Positions 16,741 through 24,446 of a stretch of DNA of 64,000 bases are shown in pieces. The stretch spans positions 2,415,675 to 2,479,674 of the forward strand of contig NZ_LMFY01000001.1 of the NCBI RefSeq assembly GCF_001426995.1, in the 5' to 3' direction. Numbering within the stretch: the first letter of the stretch is position 1; each line of letters starts with the position of its first letter. The translations under genes and the position numbers were made by a program. This DNA is from Microbacterium sp. Root553 (GTDB lineage Bacteria > Actinomycetota > Actinomycetes > Actinomycetales > Microbacteriaceae). A model generated the notes under the pieces. That model was not told where the DNA came from and did no database searches. It worked only from the letters and a program-made list of their open reading frames with translations.

Positions 16741-17022
16741 GTGAACGGCTACGAGAGCAACAAGGCTGATCTGCGTAAGCGGTTGAGCCGGGTAGAGGGT
16801 CAGGTGCGAGGTATCGCACGAATGGTTGATGAGGACAAGTACTGCATCGATATCTTGACGCAGGTGTCTGCGGCGACGAAGGCCCTCGAGACGGTGGCGT
16901 TGTCGCTACTCAGTGACCATCTCGCTCATTGTGTCGCTCAGGCAAGTGCTGAGGGAGGCGAGGTGGCTGCGGCGAAGGTCCGCGAGGCCAACGAAGCGAT
17001 CGCTCGTCTCGTCCGTTCATAA
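16741..17022 (+). CDS. csoR: CsoR-family copper-sensing repressor
   Basis: This 93-residue all-helical regulator contains the family ligands Cys in KYCIDIL, His in SDHLAHCV and Cys in the same segment (pattern C-x(n)-HxxxC), and the DNA-facing start KADLRKRLSRVEGQVRGIARM. The GTG at 16741 is chosen because an earlier in-frame ATG at 16705 would place the operator inside the coding region. It is followed after 32 nt by the HMA chaperone and then the CopB-type ATPase. Autoregulation through the palindrome at 16714-16730 is expected. Confidence 0.92.
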   Translation: MNGYESNKADLRKRLSRVEGQVRGIARMVDEDKYCIDILTQVSAATKALETVALSLLSDHLAHCVAQASAEGGEVAAAKVREANEAIARLVRS

Positions 17023-17054
17023 CTACTACGTCTGTCTACTCGAAGGAGCACATC

Positions 17055-17378
17055 ATGACTGATCGCATCGAACTCGGCTTGAAGGACGCGAATGCGGGGT
17101 GCGCATGCTGCGCTGCCCCTTCATCCGTTGACGCATCCGCGCCTGTCGCGGCCCCGGTCTCGGCCGAGATCTTGGTTGCGGGGATGACATGCTCGCATTG
17201 CGCCTCCAGCGTCAGCGATGAGCTGAACGCCATCGATGGTGTCGACGGTGTCACGGTCGACCTGAATGCCGGCGGGGCATCCCGCGTGATTGTCCACAGC
17301 GCCGCCCCTATCGATCCCACGGCTGTACGGGCTGCGGTTGAAGAGGCCGGCTACACCCTCGCGACCTCCCCGATCTGA
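17055..17378 (+). CDS. copZ: CopZ-like HMA copper chaperone with extra N-terminal Cys cluster
   Basis: This 107-residue cytoplasmic protein has an HMA fold from about residue 36, with the metal loop GMTCSHCASSV. Unlike plain CopZ, it has a 35-residue N-terminal extension with the motif GCACCAAP, giving three further cysteines, then an Ala/Pro linker. The ATPase downstream lacks an HMA domain, so this protein probably delivers Cu(I) to it and to CsoR. The ribosome binding site GAAGGAG precedes the ATG. Confidence 0.87.
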   Translation: MTDRIELGLKDANAGCACCAAPSSVDASAPVAAPVSAEILVAGMTCSHCASSVSDELNAIDGVDGVTVDLNAGGASRVIVHSAAPIDPTAVRAAVEEAGYTLATSPI

Positions 17379-17433
17379 GTCGCTATCCGTTTGCGCCCGG
17401 CTGATCCGGGTGCATCCGAGCAAGGAGTTTCCG

Positions 17434-19554
17434 ATGAGCCAGCATGACCAGCACCACGAACACACTGCGCATCAGGATCACGGCAGCGTGCCGACAACGG
17501 AGCATGACCACACGGCGATGAGCCACGACCACGGTGCTCCCCCAGAGCACGCTGGTCACACGAGCCACGGCGGTCACGGCGGTCACGGCGATCATGTCGG
17601 TCAGTTCCGGCGGTTGTTCGGGATCATGCTGGTCCTCGCGGCCCCTGTGGTTGGGTTCTCGATGATGTTCTCGATGCTGCTCGGGTACCCATTGCCCGAC
17701 GCCGCGTGGGTGGGTTGGGTGTCCCCGGTTCTCGGGACCGTGATGTATGTGTGGGGCGGGGCCCCGTTCCTCACGGGTGCCGTGAGCGAGCTCCGTGCAC
17801 GCAAGCCCGGGATGATGCTGCTGATCGCCCTTGCGATCACCGTGGCATTCCTGGCGTCGTGGGGTGCGAGCCTCGGCATGCTGCACCACGAGTTGGATTT
17901 CTGGTGGGAGCTGGCGCTGCTGATCGTGATCATGCTGCTTGGTCACTGGATCGAGATGCGCTCGCTCGCGCAGACGACATCGGCCTTGGATTCCTTAGCG
18001 GCGTTGCTGCCTGACGAGGCAGAAAAGGTCGACGGCGATACGACCGTAACGGTCGCGCCCTCGGACTTGCAGGTAGGCGATGTCGTGGTCGTGCGTCCGG
18101 GCGGGCGGGTCCCCGCCGATGGGCGCATCGTTCAGGGATCGGCCAGCATGGACGAGTCGATGATCACCGGAGAATCCCGGCCGGTGCGCCGCAGCGATGG
18201 CGACCCGGTCATTGCCGGTACCGTCGCCACGGATTCCGGAGTGCGGGTGGAGATCACGGCCATCGGTGAGGACACCGCTCTCGCGGGGATTCAGAAGCTG
18301 GTCACCGAGGCGCAGAGTTCGTCGTCTCGGGCGCAGCGGCTCGCGGACAAGGCCGCAGGGTGGCTGTTCTGGTTCGCGCTCGGCGCCGCAGCGATCACCG
18401 CGATCGTCTGGACGGTTGTTGGCCTACCCGACGCCGCCGTCATCCGCACCATCACGGTGCTGGTGATCGCCTGCCCGCACGCGCTGGGCCTGGCGATCCC
18501 GCTGGTCGTGTCGATCGCGACCGAGCGCGCCGCCCGCGGGGGCGTGCTCATCAAGGATCGTCTCGCGCTGGAGAGCATGCGCACCGTCGACACTGTTCTG
18601 TTCGACAAGACGGGCACGCTCACCAAGGGCACCCCCGCGGTGACCGCCATCAACCCCGTCACGGGGACCGACGCCGATCAGCTGTTGGCGTGGGCGGCCG
18701 CGGCGGAAGCAGACTCCGAGCACCCCCTCGCCCGCGCGATCGTCAACGCGGCAAAAGAGAAGACGCTCACCGTTCCACGCTCAACCGACTTCGAGTCATC
18801 CCCCGCTGTCGGGGTGCGTGCCCGCGTTGACGGACGTGTCGTGCAGGTCGGTGGCCCGTACATGCTCGAGCAGGAGAATGCGCAGGAGCTGCCCGTTGCT
18901 GACGAGTGGCGGAACGAGGGTGCGATCATCCTTCACGTGCTCGTCCACGGTCAGGTTGTGGGCGCGCTGCGTCTGGCGGATGAGATCCGCTCGGAGTCGC
19001 GCCATGCGGTCGACGCGCTCCATGAGCGCAGTGTGCAGGTGGTCATGATCACCGGTGATGCGGACGCGGTCGCCGCCTCCGTGGCGGGCGAACTCGGCAT
19101 CGACCGGTACTTCGCCGGGGTACGCCCCGAGGACAAAGCGTCGAAGGTGAAAGAGCTTCAGGGCGAAGGTCGAAAGGTCGCCATGGTTGGTGACGGGGTG
19201 AACGATGCCCCCGCGCTGGCGCAGGCGGACGTCGGTATTGCGATCGGGGCGGGAACCGATGTCGCAATCGCGTCTGCGGGGGTCATCCTCGCCAGCGACG
19301 ACCCCCGGTCGGTGCTGTCCGTGATCGACTTGTCGCGAGCGAGCTACCGGAAGATGAAGCAGAACCTCTGGTGGGCCGCCGGGTACAACCTGCTCTCGGT
19401 CCCCCTCGCGGCCGGCGTGCTCGCCCCGATCGGGTTCGTGCTGCCCATGTCGGTGGGAGCGGTACTGATGTCGCTGTCCACTATCGTCGTTGCGCTCAAC
19501 GCGCAGCTGCTGCGGCGGCTGGACCTGCGCCCCGAGGCCGTCACAGGCAACTAG
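17434..19554 (+). CDS. copB: CopB-type copper P1B ATPase with His-rich N-terminus
   Basis: This 706-residue pump exports copper. The first 60 residues are His-rich (many H, DHGS, HGGHGGHGDH) in place of an HMA domain, and the core-helix motif is CPH (IACPHALGLAIPL), both typical of the CopB (P1B-3) group. TGES, DKTGTLT, SEHPLA and GDGVNDAPALA are intact. The ATG at 17434 follows AAGGAG by 7 nt; a longer in-frame start has no ribosome binding site. It is the third gene of the csoR operon and is followed after 50 nt by the second DUF6153-like gene. Confidence 0.94.
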   Translation: MSQHDQHHEHTAHQDHGSVPTTEHDHTAMSHDHGAPPEHAGHTSHGGHGGHGDHVGQFRRLFGIMLVLAAPVVGFSMMFSMLLGYPLPDAAWVGWVSPVLGTVMYVWGGAPFLTGAVSELRARKPGMMLLIALAITVAFLASWGASLGMLHHELDFWWELALLIVIMLLGHWIEMRSLAQTTSALDSLAALLPDEAEKVDGDTTVTVAPSDLQVGDVVVVRPGGRVPADGRIVQGSASMDESMITGESRPVRRSDGDPVIAGTVATDSGVRVEITAIGEDTALAGIQKLVTEAQSSSSRAQRLADKAAGWLFWFALGAAAITAIVWTVVGLPDAAVIRTITVLVIACPHALGLAIPLVVSIATERAARGGVLIKDRLALESMRTVDTVLFDKTGTLTKGTPAVTAINPVTGTDADQLLAWAAAAEADSEHPLARAIVNAAKEKTLTVPRSTDFESSPAVGVRARVDGRVVQVGGPYMLEQENAQELPVADEWRNEGAIILHVLVHGQVVGALRLADEIRSESRHAVDALHERSVQVVMITGDADAVAASVAGELGIDRYFAGVRPEDKASKVKELQGEGRKVAMVGDGVNDAPALAQADVGIAIGAGTDVAIASAGVILASDDPRSVLSVIDLSRASYRKMKQNLWWAAGYNLLSVPLAAGVLAPIGFVLPMSVGAVLMSLSTIVVALNAQLLRRLDLRPEAVTGN

Positions 19555-19604
19555 ACCAGGGAACCGTCGACCCCGGACGTACCCTAGGAGAACGGGAGGT
19601 GAGT

Positions 19605-20072
19605 ATGTCGCTGATTGCTGTCGCACAACGTGTGTGGGGTTCGCGCACGCTCACCCGCAACGTTCTGACCGTGCTGATCGTCGCCGTGGGCGTCATCGCC
19701 GGGCTGCTGGCGATGCATTCCTTCAACTCGCATGCGACATCTGTCGGGCACCACGACTCCGTCACCGTGAGCGCGCACACCGGCGACATGTCAGAGCAGC
19801 ATCCCGCCCCGTCCACCGTCGCCGTGACCCCTGGTACTGCTTCGCAGGAGGCGGGGTGCGCAACGTGCGGTGGTGACCAGGATGCGATGACCTGGATGGC
19901 GTGTGTGCTCGCTCTCCTTGTCGCCATCATTCTTCTTGGTCGGGTCGGCCTCAGCTGGCGGCGCACCCCACCGGCCATGCTGCTCGCGGTCGTGATGGCA
20001 CAGTGGCCGGCGCGCGCGTACTCCCTTCCCCCTCCCCCTTCCCTCACGGTTCTCTGCATCAGTCGCACGTGA
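19605..20072 (+). CDS. DUF6153-like small membrane protein (second copy)
   Basis: This 155-residue protein has an N-terminal helix (about residues 17-37), a His/Ser-rich exposed segment, a Cys motif GCATCGG, a second helix (about 104-122) and the family-like ending PPSLTVLCISRT. It resembles the gene at 3321-3794 in layout and C-terminus. The ribosome binding site GGGAGGT lies 4 nt before the ATG; a GTG two codons earlier is possible. It sits directly behind copB, and the His and CxxC residues suggest metal contact, but no function is established. Confidence 0.62.
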   Translation: MSLIAVAQRVWGSRTLTRNVLTVLIVAVGVIAGLLAMHSFNSHATSVGHHDSVTVSAHTGDMSEQHPAPSTVAVTPGTASQEAGCATCGGDQDAMTWMACVLALLVAIILLGRVGLSWRRTPPAMLLAVVMAQWPARAYSLPPPPSLTVLCISRT

Positions 20073-20082
20073 TGACGCTTTA

Positions 20083-20130
20083 GCCCGCCCACGCGGGCAA
20101 CGCACCCTGAATACCCGGCTTTCGTCGGGT
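20083..20130 (+). terminator. Two tandem hairpins between the DUF6153-like and DUF305 genes
   Basis: The first stem, GCCCGC/GCGGGC with a 4-nt loop, is at 20083-20098. The second, ACCCGGC/GTCGGGT with loop TTTC and one G-T pair, is at 20113-20130. They may attenuate or process the csoR-copB message before the next gene. No T-run follows either. Confidence 0.4.
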
Positions 20131-20157
20131 GTCATCACCGACCCTTGGAGAACACTC

Positions 20158-20757
20158 ATGAAGATCCGACCCGCGGCAATCGCCGCAATCACCCTCACCA
20201 CACTGCTCGCCCTCACGGGCTGCGCCGGCAGCGCCGGCTCCGGCGGTGACATGCCCGGCATGGACCACAGCAACAGCTCGTCCGCACCGGCAGAAACAGC
20301 GGACGCGAACGACGCAGACATCATGTTCGCGAGCATGATGATCGAGCACCACACGCAAGCCGTGGACATGTCCGACACCATCCTCGGAAAGGCCGACATC
20401 GACGAGCGGGTGACCGCCCTTGCCGAAGAGATCAAAGCGGCCCAACAGCCCGAGATCGACAAACTCGAATCCTGGCTCAAAGACTGGGGTGCCGATACCT
20501 CCGACATGGAAGGCATGGATCACGGCAGCGGCATGATGACCGAAGAGGACATGCAAGCCCTCGATGCGGCCACCGGCACCGAAGCATCCCGGTTGTTCCT
20601 TGAGCAGATGATCGAGCACCACCGTGGCGCGATCGACATGGCACAGGACGAAGTCGACGACGGGCAGAACAGTGACGCCGTCTCGCTCGCCCAGAAGATC
20701 ATCGACACCCAGACGGCCGAGATCACCACGATGGAGGAGATTCTCGCAACTCTCTGA
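20158..20757 (+). CDS. DUF305 ferritin-like copper-associated lipoprotein
   Basis: This 199-residue exported lipoprotein has the lipobox LTGC at residue 21 and a linker with Met/His motifs (DMPGMDHS). The DUF305 four-helix domain contains two repeats of the signature MIEHHxxAxDM (MIEHHTQAVDM and MIEHHRGAIDM), and MDHGSGMM lies between the repeats. Met- and His-rich motifs suit copper or silver binding outside the cell. A GGAG ribosome binding site precedes the ATG. It follows copB in the same direction, as often found in copper islands. Confidence 0.87.
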   Translation: MKIRPAAIAAITLTTLLALTGCAGSAGSGGDMPGMDHSNSSSAPAETADANDADIMFASMMIEHHTQAVDMSDTILGKADIDERVTALAEEIKAAQQPEIDKLESWLKDWGADTSDMEGMDHGSGMMTEEDMQALDAATGTEASRLFLEQMIEHHRGAIDMAQDEVDDGQNSDAVSLAQKIIDTQTAEITTMEEILATL

Positions 20758-20763
20758 CCCCGC

Positions 20764-20799
20764 ATCGTGTGGCGCGGCCCCACAGCCGCGCCACACGAT
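20764..20799 (+). terminator. Perfect 15-bp hairpin after the DUF305 gene
   Basis: The arms at 20764-20778 and 20785-20799 are exact reverse complements (outer ATCGTG/CACGAT, inner CGCGGC/GCCGCG) around a 6-nt loop. It begins 6 nt after the stop codon. It has no T-run but is the strongest hairpin in the island and probably ends the csoR-DUF305 transcript. Confidence 0.75.
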
Positions 20800-20822
20800 C
20801 GGTCAGACGATGCGGACAAGCC

Positions 20823-21719
20823 ATGCGTCAGCACACCACTTCCAGCGCTCCCACGCGCATCCTCGCGACTCTTTCGAAATCCCCCACTCGTCGGCGGTCA
20901 GTGCACCTGATCGGATTGGGCACAGCTGCTCTGCTCGCCCTCGCCGGCTGCGCAGCCACCACCGCGACCACGGGCGACGGCCACACTGATCAGGCGCTCT
21001 CCCACGTTCACGGCATCGTCGCAGACCCCGAAGGAGATGGATTCCTTCTCGGAACACACGAGGGTATCTTCCCCGCGACCCAGACCGGCGAACTCGGTCA
21101 ACGAGTCACCGGGTCGGACTTCGACGCCATGGGGCTCACTGTCGTCGACGACACACTGCTCGCGTCCGGACATCCCGGACCGGACACCCCCGTCGAACTT
21201 GGCACCCCCAACCTCGGCATCATCCGCAGCGCCGACCGGGCCGAAACCTGGGAACCGGTCGCCTTCACCGGTGAGAAGGACTTCCACGCCCTCACCGCTG
21301 GACCCGATGGCACCATATACGGGCTCTCCTCGGACAGCACACAGTTGCAGATCAGCACCGACCAAGGATCCACCTGGAACGCGACAGGTGCGGCACTTGT
21401 CGCCGTCTCCTTCGCGGTTGACACCGCGGGCCGGATCGTCGCCGCGACCCCCGATGGCCTCCAGGTCAGCACCGACGACGCGGCCACGTTCGCCCTCTGG
21501 CCGAACGCACCCTTGTTGTTCATGCTGAACGCATCCCCTGACCATCAACGGCTCGTCGGCGTCGGAAACGGTGGGAAGATCTGGGTCACCACCGCGGGAG
21601 CTACCCAGTGGACAGAGGCCGGAACCGTTCACGGGACCGCGCAAGCCATCGCGATCACCAATACCGGCGACATGCTCATCGTCGACGACAGCGGGATCAC
21701 CCATGTACCCCAGGAGTGA
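20823..21719 (+). CDS. BNR-repeat (F510_1955-type) beta-propeller lipoprotein
   Basis: This 298-residue exported protein carries a signal and lipobox LAGC about 40 residues in, followed by a beta-propeller. Asp-box-like repeats are visible (DQGSTWNATG and SADRAETWEP), as is the opening LSHVHGIVADPEGDGFLLGTHEG, characteristic of F510_1955 family proteins annotated as glycosylhydrolases. A real hydrolase activity is doubtful; these proteins cluster with DUF305 and copper genes. The ATG at 20823 is chosen over 20769 because the latter lies in the preceding hairpin. Confidence 0.72.
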   Translation: MRQHTTSSAPTRILATLSKSPTRRRSVHLIGLGTAALLALAGCAATTATTGDGHTDQALSHVHGIVADPEGDGFLLGTHEGIFPATQTGELGQRVTGSDFDAMGLTVVDDTLLASGHPGPDTPVELGTPNLGIIRSADRAETWEPVAFTGEKDFHALTAGPDGTIYGLSSDSTQLQISTDQGSTWNATGAALVAVSFAVDTAGRIVAATPDGLQVSTDDAATFALWPNAPLLFMLNASPDHQRLVGVGNGGKIWVTTAGATQWTEAGTVHGTAQAIAITNTGDMLIVDDSGITHVPQE

Positions 21720-21746
21720 GCGCCCAAAAAGGAGGATGCTGGAAAC

Positions 21747-22058
21747 GTGAAGATCGAGCTGTTACACATCGCTGAATGCCCTAGCTGGATCGAAGCCGGT
21801 CGCCGTGTCACCGAGGCCCTCCGAGAAACGAGCCACGCGGCAACAGAACTGCGTTATCGACTCATCCGCTCTGAGGAGGACGCAGCGGAGGTTCCCTTCT
21901 CGGGGTCCCCCACAGTCACCCTGAACGGGGAAGACCTCTTCCCTGGTGCGGAGCCCAGTGTCGACCTAGCCTGCCGCATCTACGCAACCCCGGCGGGTCT
22001 GGCTGGTCTCCCGACGGTCGAGCAGATCCGAGAGGCCATCCTCACTCATGGCAACTGA
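21747..22058 (+). CDS. Thioredoxin-like small protein
   Basis: This 103-residue protein starts MKIELLHIAECPSW, the beta-alpha start of a degenerate thioredoxin fold found near mercury and arsenic genes. It keeps one Cys at the active-site position (ECPSW) with no second Cys, plus another in DLACRIY. The SGSPTVTLNGEDLF segment provides the cis-Pro loop. It has a strong AAGGAGGA ribosome binding site and a GTG start. It overlaps the zinc-ribbon gene by 11 nt. Function is not known; metal or thiol binding is plausible. Confidence 0.7.
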   Translation: MKIELLHIAECPSWIEAGRRVTEALRETSHAATELRYRLIRSEEDAAEVPFSGSPTVTLNGEDLFPGAEPSVDLACRIYATPAGLAGLPTVEQIREAILTHGN

Positions 22059-22200
22059 CTCCGACCAGGTGTGCACATGCTGCGGGCGATCCTTACCCCG
22101 TAAGAAGGTGCATGCCCTCGGGGACGATGGGGTGTTCATCTGTCGTCGCTGCGCCTGGTGGGTGGCCCTGCGGCTACGCCCGGACAATACGTCGGGATGA
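22048..22200 (+). CDS. Small zinc-ribbon protein (50 residues)
   Basis: A short gene starts at the ATG at 22048 within the end of the thioredoxin-like gene. The product opens MATDSDQVCTCCGRSLP and continues to VFICRRCAWW, so it has two CxxC knuckles (CTCC and CRRC) separated by 20 residues, the layout of a treble-clef or zinc-ribbon fold. The 11-nt overlap suggests translational coupling. It ends 5 nt before a strong bidirectional hairpin. No family was recognised. It is credible because of the motif and overlap, although very short. Confidence 0.6.
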   Translation: MATDSDQVCTCCGRSLPRKKVHALGDDGVFICRRCAWWVALRLRPDNTSG

Positions 22201-22204
22201 CGAT

Positions 22205-22241
22205 GACCACGGCCAGGCACTCATCGTGCCCGGCCGTGGTC
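22205..22241. terminator. Bidirectional hairpin between convergent genes
   Basis: A 10-bp outer stem (GACCACGGCC/GGCCGTGGTC) and 5-bp inner stem (GGCAC/GTGCC) with single-base bulges enclose a 5-nt loop. It lies between the zinc-ribbon stop (22200) and the flavoprotein stop (22252), and so serves both strands. A short T-rich stretch follows on the plus strand. Confidence 0.8.
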
Positions 22242-22251
22242 ACCATTTCTT

Positions 22252-23634
22252 TCAGACACGCGAGAGGGAGCGCGCCTCGCGCTCCCATGCCTGGGTCGCT
22301 ATCTGCACGGCATCCCACGGGGAGCCGAGCGGGGGCGTGTAGGAGAGGTCAAGGTCGCTCATCGCGGCGACGGTCATCCTGTGGTGCAGAGACGTGGCGT
22401 AGGTGTCGACGCGCTTCGAAATCTCGGCACCTCGGCTGCCGACGAGCTGCGCGCCGAGCAGACGACCGTCATTGGTGTCGCCGGTGATGCGGATGCTGAC
22501 GGGCGTGGCGCCCGGGTAGTAGCGCTTGTGGTCGTCCGCGATGGCGGTGTGACTGTGCGGGGCGAGGCCGGCGGCTGTGGCTTCGTGGTCGCGGAGGCCT
22601 GTGCGTGCGGCGACGACGTCGAAGACCTTCACGACCTGTGTGCCGAGGCTCCCGGCGAACCGCGTATCGCCCCCGATCGCGTTCTCGCCCGCGACACGTC
22701 CCTGCTTGTGGGCGGTCGTGCCGAGGGGGAGGTAGGTGATCCCGAGGAGGCGGTGGTGGGTGACCACTCCGTCGCCGGCCGCCCACACGTGCGGCAGGCC
22801 AGTGCGCATCTGTTCGTCGACGACGACAGCGCCGCCCGCGCCCGTGGTTGCGCCGGCTGCGGTGAGAAGGCTGGTGTTGGGCCGCACGCCGACGACGACG
22901 AGCACCACGTCAGCGGTACGGGAGAACGCCTCTCCGTCGTGGATGCCGGTGACGGTGATCCTGCCGCCGTCACGGGCGACGGCTTCGACACGCGTACCGG
23001 TGAGGACGTCGACCCCGTGTCGGGTGAGTTCGTCGCGGACAAGTGAACCGAGTTCGGGATCGAGGGTCGAGAGGACTTCGGGGCCGCGCTGCAGCTGGGT
23101 GACCTGGAGGCCCCGCACAGTGAGCGCTTCGGCCATTTCGAGGCCGACGTAGCCAGCTCCGACGATGATCGCCGTCTCGGGCTGATGTTCGTCGAGGTAC
23201 TTCTCGAGCGCGAACGTGTCGCCCATCGAGTGCAACAGGTGCACGCCGTCATCGGGGCCGAGCCGGTCAAGACCCGCGATGCCCGCGGTTGACGGGGAGG
23301 CCCCGGTGCCGACCATGAGCTCGTCGTAGGCGATCGTTGATTCGCTGCCGTTCGCGTCGCGGACCGTGAGTCGGCGGCCGTCGACGTCGATACCTGTAGC
23401 GAGGGTGTCCAGACGGAGGTTCATGCCGGTGGCTTCGAGGTCAGCGTGGGTGCGGTGGGCGAGCGACTGCCAGGGCTGTACCTCGCGGGAGAAGTAGTAC
23501 GGGATGCCGCAGATCGAGAAGTTCGGGTAGGCATCGGCCACCACGACAGTGACATCAACAGACGGGTCAAGTTCGCGGGCCCGGAGGGCGGTGGAGATTC
23601 CGGCGTCGCTTCCGCCGATCGCTACAAGATGCAT
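22252..23634 (-). CDS. CoA-disulfide-reductase-like FAD oxidoreductase
   Basis: This 460-residue pyridine nucleotide-disulfide oxidoreductase has an FAD site at the start (GGSDAGISTALRA), then NFSICGIPYYFS, in which the single Cys corresponds to the redox Cys of CoA disulfide reductases, an NAD(P) site (VGAGYVGLEMAEA), the second FAD contact (VWAAGDG) and a C-terminal dimerisation domain. The ATG at 23634 starts the FAD motif; the frame stays open upstream only as a shadow of the aquaporin gene. It is 11 nt downstream of the aquaglyceroporin gene. Similar flavoproteins sit in actinobacterial arsenic islands, where a thiol-reducing role for arsenate reduction is likely. Confidence 0.85.
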   Translation of the reverse strand: MHLVAIGGSDAGISTALRARELDPSVDVTVVVADAYPNFSICGIPYYFSREVQPWQSLAHRTHADLEATGMNLRLDTLATGIDVDGRRLTVRDANGSESTIAYDELMVGTGASPSTAGIAGLDRLGPDDGVHLLHSMGDTFALEKYLDEHQPETAIIVGAGYVGLEMAEALTVRGLQVTQLQRGPEVLSTLDPELGSLVRDELTRHGVDVLTGTRVEAVARDGGRITVTGIHDGEAFSRTADVVLVVVGVRPNTSLLTAAGATTGAGGAVVVDEQMRTGLPHVWAAGDGVVTHHRLLGITYLPLGTTAHKQGRVAGENAIGGDTRFAGSLGTQVVKVFDVVAARTGLRDHEATAAGLAPHSHTAIADDHKRYYPGATPVSIRITGDTNDGRLLGAQLVGSRGAEISKRVDTYATSLHHRMTVAAMSDLDLSYTPPLGSPWDAVQIATQAWEREARSLSRV

Positions 23635-23645
23635 GAGGATGCCTT

Positions 23646-24398
23646 TCAGGGCTGGGTTTCGAGTTTTTGAGGAACCACGACGTCGCCGGCCGTGCGGGCG
23701 GCGATTGGATAGAGGGCGAGCAGCAGCGCGAGGCCGATGGCAGCCCCGAAGAGCTGTGCAGCGATGAACGGCGCAACAGACGACGGTGCGATACCGGCGA
23801 ACGTGTCGGTGAACATTCGGGCGATCGTGACGGCGGGATTTGCGAACGATGTGGAACTGGTGAACCAGTAGGCCGCGCCGATGTACGCACCGACCGCGGC
23901 GGCCGTGACCGACCCCTTTCCGGTGCGGGCGAGAGCGAAGATCAGCAGCACGAGCCCTGCAGTGGCGACCATTTCCCCGACCAGATGTCCGCCTGTGACC
24001 CGGTCGTTGGACGAGAACCCGGGACCGGTGTCGAACATGACCCCCGCTAGCAGGGTGCCGGCGATGCCGCCGAAGATCTGCGCGAGCACGTACGCAGCGA
24101 CGTCGCGCAACGGAAGCCCGGTGCTGGCGCTGCGGCCAAGCAGCCAATCCGCGACCGTCACCACGGGGTTGAAGTGCGCGCCGGACACTGGCCCGAGCAT
24201 CAGGATCAGCACCGTCAGACCGAGGGCAGTGGTCAGGCTGTTCTCCAACAGCTGGAGACCGACATCATCCGGGGACAACCGCTGCGCGGCGATACCGGAA
24301 CCCACCACGATAGTGACGAGCAGACCAGTTCCAAGGAACTCGGCGGCTGCTCGGCGCAGAAGGTGTGGCCGTGCGAGGGCGGGGTGAGGTGTTTTCAT
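23646..24398 (-). CDS. MIP-family aquaglyceroporin, probable arsenite channel
   Basis: This 250-residue channel has six helices and the two half-helix motifs: HFNPVVT (NPV in place of the first NPA) and SFANPAVT. Aquaglyceroporins such as AqpS in Sinorhizobium replace ArsB and let arsenite made by ArsC leave the cell. The gene is divergent from the ArsR-phosphatase fusion across 48 nt containing inverted repeats, so arsenic-responsive control is expected. The altered first NPA box is seen in several arsenic-linked MIPs. Confidence 0.88.
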   Translation of the reverse strand: MKTPHPALARPHLLRRAAAEFLGTGLLVTIVVGSGIAAQRLSPDDVGLQLLENSLTTALGLTVLILMLGPVSGAHFNPVVTVADWLLGRSASTGLPLRDVAAYVLAQIFGGIAGTLLAGVMFDTGPGFSSNDRVTGGHLVGEMVATAGLVLLIFALARTGKGSVTAAAVGAYIGAAYWFTSSTSFANPAVTIARMFTDTFAGIAPSSVAPFIAAQLFGAAIGLALLLALYPIAARTAGDVVVPQKLETQP

Positions 24399-24406
24399 GT
24401 CGGCTC

Positions 24407-24442
24407 ATCTTGACCCGAACGGGGTACTTCAGTCAAGATTGA
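24407..24442. promoter_or_regulatory. Divergent arsenic promoter with probable ArsR operator
   Basis: Perfect 8-bp arms ATCTTGAC (24407-24414) and GTCAAGAT (24432-24439) flank 17 nt. The right arm continues as TCAAGATTGA (24433-24442), a TCAA-N2-TTGA core like known ArsR boxes. The site lies between the starts at 24398 and 24447 and could repress both directions. Confidence 0.6.
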
Positions 24443-24446
24443 GACA

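Noticed and set aside
23635..24147. Possible N-terminal extension of the CoA-disulfide-reductase-like protein
   Set aside because: The extra residues are an out-of-frame reading of the aquaporin gene; the FAD motif begins at 23634.
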